A stretch of 64,000 nucleotides of DNA from Ceratodon purpureus. Lineage: Eukaryota > Streptophyta > Bryopsida > Pseudoditrichales > Ditrichaceae. Under the pieces are notes generated by a model, which saw only the letters and a list, made by a program, of their open reading frames with translations, did no database searches and had not been told where the DNA came from. A program made the translations under genes and the position numbers. Positions 56,385-64,000 of the stretch are shown here, piece after piece (position 1 is the first letter of the stretch; every line of letters begins with the position of its first letter). The stretch covers positions 88,348,886-88,412,885 of the forward strand of contig CM026426.1 of assembly GCA_014871385.1 (NCBI GenBank), read 5' to 3'.

Positions 56385-59300
56385 CTATTCTTCGTTAAAT
56401 GCCCACCAGCCCCTCAACGCGCCCCATGGACATGACAAACCCTCCTGCAAAACAAACTTTGTACGTTGACATTGCAGTATGTAGTAATCCACTCCATCTT
56501 TGTTGTCGCTCCATGCTGGGATCATGAAATTGTCACCAACGCACACCAAATCACCTATCTCCACGGAAGTCCCATTGTGAATCCAATTGGCATCGTCATC
56601 AAGCACTTCAATCTAGTTTGCTACAGCTCTTGTACTAAGCGGCTGTAAATACTGTACCTTCCACTCCTGCACATGAGATGAATTTTCACAATTATTCCAA
56701 TTACCATCGACACAAGGGATGCAAAAGCAAGATAGTTCACAAGTTCTAAGAAGAGTAGGGTCACACATAGAGAAATCCATAACAGAATGCAAATTCTAAG
56801 AGCCAGGTAAAGTGCGACATTTAATACTACTATCTCTGTGATCTACTTCAAATTCCTCTGTGTTCCAGAAGGCGCAAGAGATTGGGTTAGTTGTTGACTG
56901 AACGTATGTGCTGGAAACATGCTCAGAGTTGTTTTCTTTCAAAAATTCGACAACGTACCCAGCATTCTGAAGCGGTCTAAGAGGTTCCGAATCTGTTCGG
57001 CTCTCAACGCCCTTTTCACCACTGCACCTGCACCATCCCACTCCCCCTTCCCATGAGCTGATTCAAAAAATTCCACCGCATCAAGCACCCTCCAGTGAGC
57101 GACTGGTAAGGACCAACAAAATACATGGCGGAGGCACACTTGAATTGCGAACTGCAGCCGTCACTAAACACCCAGTGTTCCTCTATGGATAGTCCATCAT
57201 CAACCACCCAGTCCCAATGCAGTAATAAGCAATGTTGCACAAACGCCGAATCATGGGCCTTGTCATCCAAAATGTAATAATGCGTTTGCTTCATGATTTC
57301 GTCACCTTCCCTCCACATCGAAATATGTACAAGAATGGTAACACTAGTGCTGAAGTAATACATGCTTTGAACTTCGTTTTGAATTGCAAACGCATAATTT
57401 TCAGCATAGTCTATATGGGACACAAGAACTCCTTCCGGGATATTCTTCATCATGAGCTGACATTGCTCATCTTGTCACAAAAGTTGTCACTGTCTTCTCC
57501 ATGTACGAGAGAAACTCATAGACAGGCTTTTCCTTGAATGCCTCTCTCACTCTTTTCTTCGGCTGCCTTGTCTCTGCATGCACTCCAACCTTGTAGTATT
57601 CAAAGCACTTCCACTTCAGTACAAATGTCTGAGAATCCTGTAACTCTAATGGACAGACCTTGAATAAATGAAAGTCACACTGTGTACAATCACCCATAAG
57701 GCACTCTAACCTATGCCATCTATCGAACTCTCCCTTTGGACATAGACAAGCCTCCCACATGGCTGTAATGTGTTTGAAAATAGAGACGGGAGCATGGCAA
57801 CCAGTCTCTTGTTCTTCGTTTGCAGACACCACACACAAACATGTGCAACTTGTTGAGGTGTGAAAACCCCTCAGCTTGTCCCTGAGATTGATTGATCCAG
57901 CCTTCATCTTGTCCATCTCAACATGATAGATGCAACAACAAGTATTCCTCTCTTTTAATTTCTTTACCCAACATGGCTTCAACCTCTCAAATGCCCTTTG
58001 TCGTACATTGCATTTAGGGTGGACTTTGAGGAAACTTTGGAAATACAATGTCTGTAAAAACATCACAGCATAGTACACGTTGCTAAATGTTAGTACTTAA
58101 TCTCCATTCCGGATAGTGAAAGTACTAATAATGTACATATTCTACAAGATAACCACATCCTAGTACAAATTCAAGTACTTTGTTCTACTCTGAAATTACT
58201 TGAATAACTTTGAAGTAGAAGTGTAATACAAATGGCACTCTAGTAGACCTATGAAATTAGCATCCCATGATACATAGTTCAAAAAGGATACACGGTGTAC
58301 ATGAACTTGTTACATTCAGTAGGACTATTAGACTGTGAGTACACCTTGGAACTATGAATACCTTGATCGCGTAAATGGCTGTACTCTAACACAATCAATA
58401 GTACAAATATGATTGTTCTCTTCCAAAAGAATACAAGTGTACTCCAAGGCAAGGTACTAAAACTACACAACATAGACTATTGCAACGTGATGTACTCCTT
58501 GACGACAAAGGTGGAGGAAGAGTACATTCAATTGAATACATCAAAAGTTATAGCACTCTGCGTACTCCACATTACCAAGTTTTAAAGAGGAGTTAGAAAG
58601 ATTGTATAGGCAAACTTACTTGCGTCTCACAGAGATAATGAGTAGGATGAGGTAGAAGCCAGAGTTTGCGCCCTACTCTGTGCCTAACAATGTTCTTCTT
58701 GTTCAATGAAACTTTGGTCTGTATCTCCCACCAACGAGTATGCACTCTTTGACATAATCACTAAGACCAGCCCTAGGCTGCCGATACAAACGCAACTTCG
58801 GAAGTAATCCCTCAGAATTCTCCTCTAGCCACCTCCTTCTCAAAGCAATGCTAATACTCTCTTTAGTTGTGTCCAGAACTCTAGACAAGGCACCCACTAG
58901 GACATTGGAGCCGGAACTAACTGCGGCATCTAAAAAAGCTGATTTCCGAGCTCACAGATCATGAGAATTTGCAACCTTCACTAAACGAAGCTCATTCTTA
59001 AAGTTGTCAATGAACGTGTCTCTAGCTTGTGCTTCTTGTGGTCGGTGATAAGAATGAGGCAAAAAGGGAGAAACTGTAGAATGACAAAGGACTCTTTCCA
59101 TGACATATCTCCGCCCAACTAGATTAGAACACTGTTTCAACTCTTGAACAATAGCTTGACAGATTCTCAACGAAATCCTACTATTCTCTCTCACTGTAAA
59201 AGACTGAGCTGTAGCTTGCTCCGCAATGTCATGATCTGGAACTAGAGATTGTGCTACCCTCTCTTTGTCACATACTCTCTGCTTGCTTTTTCTCTCTCGA

Positions 59301-59434
59301 GCTGCATTAGCGGTAACAACTCTTTGAGCCTCAAGGGCTTCGACCTCGGTAGCACGTTCAGCTAAACCTGGACGACTCAATCCCTCTCGTACCCTCCGCC
59401 TCTTTGCGGTATTTCCCATGAGCAGATCCTTCAA
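56385..59434 (-). pseudogene. DDE-like transposase gene, longer copy, several lesions
   Basis: Read leftwards. N-terminal exon 59,434-58,620: basic start (NTAKRRRVREGLSRPG), helix-rich region, SAFLDAAVSSGSN and RRRWLEENSEGLLPKLRL; in-frame TGA at 58,952 and a frame change near 58,715. Intron 58,619-58,052 (GTAAGT..TTTTACAG). Exon 2: Cys-rich block (CCCIYHVEMDKMKAG, CTQCDFHLFKVCP), frame change near 57,470, then MMKNIPEGVLVSHIDYAENY (first catalytic-type Asp), VFSDGCSSQFKCASAMYF (second), AHGKGEWDGAGAVVKRAL, frame changes near 57,070 and 57,000, stop after CRTLPGS (56,799), and a C-terminal block IGDLVCVGDNFMIPAWSD reaching 56,385. Same family as 24-590. The D-D-E/D assignment is inferred from spacing and context. 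Not functional as it stands. Confidence 0.65.
58052..58619 (-). other. Intron of the DDE-like gene
   Basis: GCAA|GTAAGT donor and TTTTTACAG|ACATTG acceptor; 568 bp, AT-rich, many GTAC words. Confidence 0.55.
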
Positions 59435-60036
59435 AGAAAAGTTTTACAAAGTCTTTAACCTGGAGAGACACAGAAGGAACAATCAGAGAAGAAGTCAACA
59501 TGAACTTCTGACCAACTAGGGACAATGTAAGTATGGACACAAAAATAAAATCAGAAGGAAGGATTCAAAGAGACCCCCCTCCACTAGCTCATGAGAGGAC
59601 TGAAGTGTGATGGAGACTGAAGCGCCGCCTCGACGCATAATGATGCGCCGCAATAACCAATTATTTCAGGCTCGGTGTTCGTTGAACCTGCTGATAGGCA
59701 ACGTGGAATGCCACGTATTTGCACTGTAGTACAAAGAGTACTTTAAGGAATAGAAGTACAAGCGCCTGCGCAGCCACAAATAAAAAATGATGTATCCGGT
59801 AGAGAGTGTTTTGGCTAATTCGACGTTGGCCATCTCGGATTCGTTCGTGCTCTTCCAAAATCCGCCAGAATATATTAAAAAAAGACAACTTTTGCACAAC
59901 TTTTTCACTGCCAAAAAACCGGTACTTCTTTGCTAGATCTATGAAATTTTAATCATGCTACCATGGGAATTCATTTCCCATCTTACTGGCCTCCCTGTCA
60001 GGTATTCTCCAACAAGCGGCAACTTTCATTCGAGTT
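59435..60036. other. Spacer, no gene recognised
   Basis: Between the DDE-like gene and the copia remnant. Open frames around 59.66-59.91 kb show no motif. Confidence 0.35.
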
Positions 60037-61969
60037 TCAATGATGCATGAACTTTGTACTTTTCTGATACTTTGTACTTTGTGACATCCCCCTAAGGTTG
60101 TGCAAAAGTATCAAATATATATATGTGCTAACTTTTTTTTTCTCAGCTCCTATCGGATTAGTCCCCCTTAAGTATTGACTGACATACAAAACACAACCAA
60201 TCAACATAAAACGACCTCCAACAGTGAGTAATTCAAAGTACAAATTCAAGTCCTCGAGAACCCGGGTGTTGTTGTCGTAGATACTCTGCATTTCTCTTTG
60301 CATGGCAGCTTTCCACTGATGATCTTGTATGGCTTGTTTAAATGTAGGTTCCAGTACATCTAAGGTGACAGGAGTGGTAGAAGAGAAGATTGAAACTGGA
60401 AAGCAGTCGGGAGATTCTTTGGACATGTAAACATAATAGTCACTCCAGGTCCAAAACCGACCACCTGTCGATGGAATAATCAAAGAAAAGCCGGGGCTTC
60501 CAGGAACTTCACCAACAAAAAAGGCGTGATTAGTAGCCCGGAGCTTCTAATAGAAGCCTAGGATCAACTATGATGAGACCTTTGCGCCCGTGATAAAATG
60601 GGTCACAATTCGCACAACCGTGGCCCTTGCAGCATCAAACAACTAGGAGCTGCACCATATGGATGTAAGAACCGCCTTCTTGCACGGCATTCTTAAAGAG
60701 CGAGTTTTTATGACCCAGCCTCCTGGCTTTGAGATCCCAAGCCAAGAAGAAAAAGTTTGCAGATTGCTTAGGTCCCTTTATGGACTGAAACAATCTCCAC
60801 GAGCTTGGTATGACAGAATAAATTCTGCCCTCCGAGACATCGGTCTCCTAAGGAGCTCATTGGACCCCAATCTCTATTACTTACATGGTGATGGTCACAT
60901 ACTCATCGTCATGCTATACGTAGACGATTTATTTATTACTGGGACTTGCAAGAAATTGATTGTATGGATCAAACAATTTCTGAAACGTACCTTTGACATG
61001 ACTGACATGGGTCGCCTGGAAAAGTATCTTGGCATACTGTTTGAGTACTTACCAGCATGCATTTTGCTCCACCAACGAGACTACACCAACTTGATTCTAT
61101 CCCAATTTTTACCTCCCGATCAGCATGCCTCTAAGGTGCCGCTTCCTGCCGGCCATTCCCTTACATCCAACACATGTACGCCATCAGTAGACCCATCTTA
61201 CTATTCGCAACTTGTTGGAAAATTAATTTTCCTCACGATCACAAGGCCGGATATCTCCTATGCCGTGAACCATATCGCGTCATTCATGTCTGCACCCGAG
61301 CAACTGCATCTTGATGCAGCCATCTATGTCCTTTGGTACCTATAAGGCAACCCTGACCACAGACTCTTCTATCAACATAACACAAAATTCTATCTATCCA
61401 ATTATACAGACGCCGACTCGGCTACCTGTACAGAAACGCGACGCAACATTGGAACTTATTTATTTACCGCCGTAGGTGCTCCTGTCAGTCGGCAGAGCAA
61501 AAGAAAGGTCACCGTATCACGATCTTCAACAGAATTGGAATACCGTGCACTCAACGACGGAGTGCAAGAGGCAGTGTGGCTGACCCGTCTTCTCCAGGAA
61601 CTTTAGGTTTACCCCTCCATTCCTGTCCTTGTAGATTACACTAACGAGACCATTAGCTGCTCTCTCTCACCTCAGATAGAAATGCACTGTGACAACCAGA
61701 GTGCTTTGAAATTAGCAAAGAATCCGGTCTTTCATGCTAGGACAAAACACATAGACATCCATTATCACTGTGTGCGAGAACGCATCTTAGAGGGGGAAAT
61801 TGGACTTCAATTCATAAACACAGTGAAACAACCCGCTGATCTGCTAACAAAGCCGTTTAGGCGCACTAAGTTTGAGTATCACAGTACTAACCTAAATCTG
61901 GTCAGCCTTTCCTATCTTCAGCAAAAGAAACTAGCCGTAGATACTCCTTTGCTTCTACCAATGACCTGA

Positions 61970-62625
61970 AAGACTTAAACTCACTACCTCTGAAACCTAA
62001 CACTTGCTCTCTACATTCCCCCGAGCTTTTGTATATCCCAATTGACCTACCGCGTCTAACCGAATAGTACTTCGGCAGTCTAACATCTAACCTCGTTTTT
62101 CTGCTGATTCTCCTTGACCCACTTGATGCTTCATCGAAGCTGCTACGAGCCCAGGCCCCTTCTCCTGTACAACAACAGAATTGCTGTTCTTTGTCACCTG
62201 ACTAAATCCAATTTCAAATCAATATCGACAATCAAGCAGACAGGGAAACAAGACGATCAACAACCAACCTTCCTACGACAAACCTAATCTGCTGCAAACC
62301 CTTACCTGCACAAGGAAGTACTCGATGCTGTCTCTCAAATGAAGCTCTCTTTGCCTCCTCGTACTGCTCCGCCGACGTCTCCAAACCATCCTCCTGGCGA
62401 TGCGCAAAGACAACCTCAGCGCTCTCAATGATCCGATTGCAAACACCGCGCACCACTATTGCCGCCGCCCACACCAGCGTCAATAGCGCATTAACACATC
62501 GACTCCACCCATGCTCGTTCATCTCCGACAAGCAAATCGCATCCACCGACTCAAAACCCCGACAATCACAAGAAACTGTAAATAGTACCGCAAACCGACA
62601 TTCCTTCGCCGGTTTGAGAGGGGGT
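61970..62625 (+). other. Copia 3' region between RNase H and LTR
   Basis: About 650 bp. An antisense open frame (62,633-62,232, with SCDCRGFESVDAICLSEMNE) is long for a non-coding stretch and may be captured sequence, but no family is recognised. Confidence 0.3.
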
Positions 62626-62764
62626 GTCAACATTACCGATAATCAATCATTAGGGCTTCTAGTTAGTCATTCATTAGGGTTACATACATGTACATCACAG
62701 AGTATTTAAACTCTGGTTTACTTCTCAATCGCTCTCTCGTTCTGAGTATTCTTCAATACCAACA
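62626..62764 (+). repeat. Putative copia 3' LTR (139 bp)
   Basis: Starts TGTCAACATTACCG right after the purine tract and ends ACCAACA; TG..CA ends with a TATTTAAA box at about 62,703. No second LTR in the window to confirm the borders. Confidence 0.5.
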
Positions 62765-63640
62765 TGGCTATGGCGTTGTAGGTTATTTTTGTAGAGGAGC
62801 TCTAAGCCGGCTTGGTTGCCAATTGTGTATCTAGTAGCCACATCTCGCTCTTATAACTCGATACGAACAGCAGCTCCGGTTGAGCTCCATCACCACTACA
62901 GACCTCGTAGTGGCCATGGCTGATAAGGTCCACTGCTATTACTGTATGAGTGTTCAGGATGTAGAGTGAGAGTAAATGGTGATTTAGTATGGTACATTTT
63001 GTGATTTTTCGTGCTTGTGTTGCGACAAGGATAACTAGTAGTGTTTGCATGTATCTGCTGTCAACACAGGTATGTCCGTATGGATCTGCTGCAAACACTT
63101 GGTTAGGCTTTGGCAGTATCATCGGTCAGGTGTCCATGTCGTTCCAGCCGAAGGTGTGTGGTTTCATGGATTTTCTGTTGAATCGGGGAGTAGGATGTAA
63201 CGCAGTTACACTGTTGCTGGCACTGCCAGGAGATCGTTTAGACACATTAGATTAGCTGGGAGATGGAGCACTAGTCATCAGAGTGGAAAACTCCGGTGTC
63301 AAGAAAACAAATGCGCACCGTTCTTGGAATCGTCAGTACCACAAGTGGGTGTCAAGAAAACAAATGCTTCGTTTGCATTTGATTGTTGTCCCCCGTAGTA
63401 CCTGCTATATCCTTTACGCCTACCGCGAGAGGAACTTCGGGAAGTATGAGCACCCCGTCCATATCGCTAATTGGATCGATGTAGCCTAGGATTAGCATCG
63501 GGAGTAACGTTCAAGTTCATTTTTCACCATGTATGTTTGCCAGTAGGACCCGGGCTGGGTGTGCCTGGATTGGCTACTTTAAAGCCAGCAGGTTTTATCA
63601 GCCTCGATTTGGCGTACACTAGCGGCCTCTTTGTAGGTTA
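62765..63640. other. Spacer, no gene recognised
   Basis: GTGTCAAGAAAACAAATGC is repeated at 63,296 and 63,352. Two short open frames (62,989-63,255 and 63,283-63,489) show no domain. Confidence 0.35.
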
Positions 63641-63848
63641 GCTGTAACTTTGCTGTAGGATCAGCAACGTACTGGATTGCAGCTTCAACCATCAGTTGTA
63701 ACTTTGCTGTAGGATCAGCAATGGATTGCAGCTTCAACCATCAGTTGTAACTTTGCTGTAGGATCAGCAATGGATTGCAGCTTCAACCATCAGTTGTAAC
63801 TTTGCTGTAGGATCAGCAACGTACTGGATTGCAGCTTCAACCATCAGT
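63641..63848 (+). repeat. Tandem repeat, 49/54-bp units, four copies
   Basis: Each unit reads G(C/T)TGTAACTTTGCTGTAGG, ATCAGCAA, TGGATTGCAGCTTCAACCA, TCA. Units 1 and 4 carry a 5-bp longer CGTAC variant (54 bp), units 2 and 3 are 49 bp. Nearly identical, so recent. Confidence 0.9.
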
Positions 63849-64000
63849 TCCCGCAAGTAGAAAAATGTAATCTGGTGTCGAACAGCTACACGAGCTGCAT
63901 CAGAAATACAGACTATGAAGGCTCCAAACTTGGAATCTAAAGTGGAAAATCCTTCTCTTTAAAAAAAACTGATCAAGGTGATTGATCATGTACTAGACGG

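Larger units (their letters stand above)
60037..62764 (+). mobile_element. Ty1-copia retrotransposon remnant with internal inversion and 3' LTR
   Basis: 60,518-61,969 (+) encodes the reverse transcriptase and RNase H: YDETFAPVIKW, MDVRTAFLHG, GLKQSPRAWYDRI, VMLYVDDLFITG, ITRPDISYAVNHIASF, SSTELEYRAL, HCDNQSALKLAKNP, HARTKHIDIHYHCVRE. In-frame stops at 60,527, 60,548, 60,551, 60,644, 61,343 and about 61,606. The segment just N-terminal in a normal copia polyprotein (EPTFKQAIQDHQWKAAMQRE, MQSIYDNNTRVLEDL) lies in opposite orientation at 60,483-60,130, so the element was rearranged. A GAGAGGGGG purine tract precedes a putative LTR at 62,626. No 5' LTR, gag or integrase seen. Confidence 0.75.

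Noticed and set aside
62989..63255. Open frame resembling a small membrane protein
   Set aside because: Overlaps an equally long antisense frame and shows no motif or copy elsewhere in the window.
1..64000. tRNA, rRNA or other structured RNA genes
   Set aside because: No tRNA A/B boxes with a foldable cloverleaf, rRNA core or snRNA signature was recognised by eye; a covariance-model scan would be needed to exclude them.

Overview
This is a nuclear, plant-type (streptophyte) window. The evidence is spliced genes with GT..AG introns of about 90-200 bp, CACTA, Mutator-like and Ty1-copia elements, and a SUVR-class SET gene fragment. Several families here look to me like families expanded in non-seed plants (bryophytes, ferns, charophytes). 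That placement is an impression from memory, not a search. Gene density is low, and most coding sequence is transposon-derived or decayed.

Layout. 0-0.6 kb: C-terminal fragment of a DDE-like transposase gene (-). 1-7.3 kb: two members (+) of a coiled-coil/RING-like zinc-finger family, the second preceded by a GC-rich minisatellite. 7.3-12 kb: T-rich spacer, a decayed unrecognised gene (-) and a decayed gene (+). 12.0-16.2 kb: arm A of an inverted segmental duplication (F-box-like gene, RING-like gene, G-rich minisatellite). 16.7-22.6 kb: a six-exon gene (-) with a ParB/sulfiredoxin-like GNHR motif; its introns and 3' flank carry 16 copies of a GC-rich palindrome TGCCGG-NN-CCGGCA. 23.6-27.3 kb: a decayed Mutator-like (MULE) transposase. 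28.2-29 kb: A-rich DNA and (TA)35. 29.1-30.9 kb: a decayed gene with an N4/N6 DNA-methylase-like motif. 31.2-55.5 kb: arm B of the inverted duplication, split by a CACTA element.

The CACTA element can be delimited to the base: 35,890-54,698 (18.8 kb), ends CACTACTAGAA and TTCTACTAGTG, flanked by a 3-bp TCA target-site duplication. It interrupts the second copy of the F-box-like gene; arm A (12.6 kb) holds the uninterrupted paralogue. Inside are a TNP2-type transposase (Transposase_21, DUF4218, DUF4216), a Transposase_24-like protein, a degenerate FCP1-like protein and further spliced ORFs of unknown function.

55.5-64 kb: a SUVR-type SET pseudogene cut exactly at the arm boundary, a second and longer copy of the DDE-like transposase gene, a rearranged Ty1-copia element with one LTR, and a 49/54-bp tandem repeat.

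The most unusual signals are the dispersed GC palindromes in and around the ParB-like gene, the inverted gene-bearing duplication whose end module abuts three unrelated gene fragments, and the 18.8-kb CACTA element with non-standard cargo. All gene models come from reading frames, splice-site phase and comparison of copies within the window.
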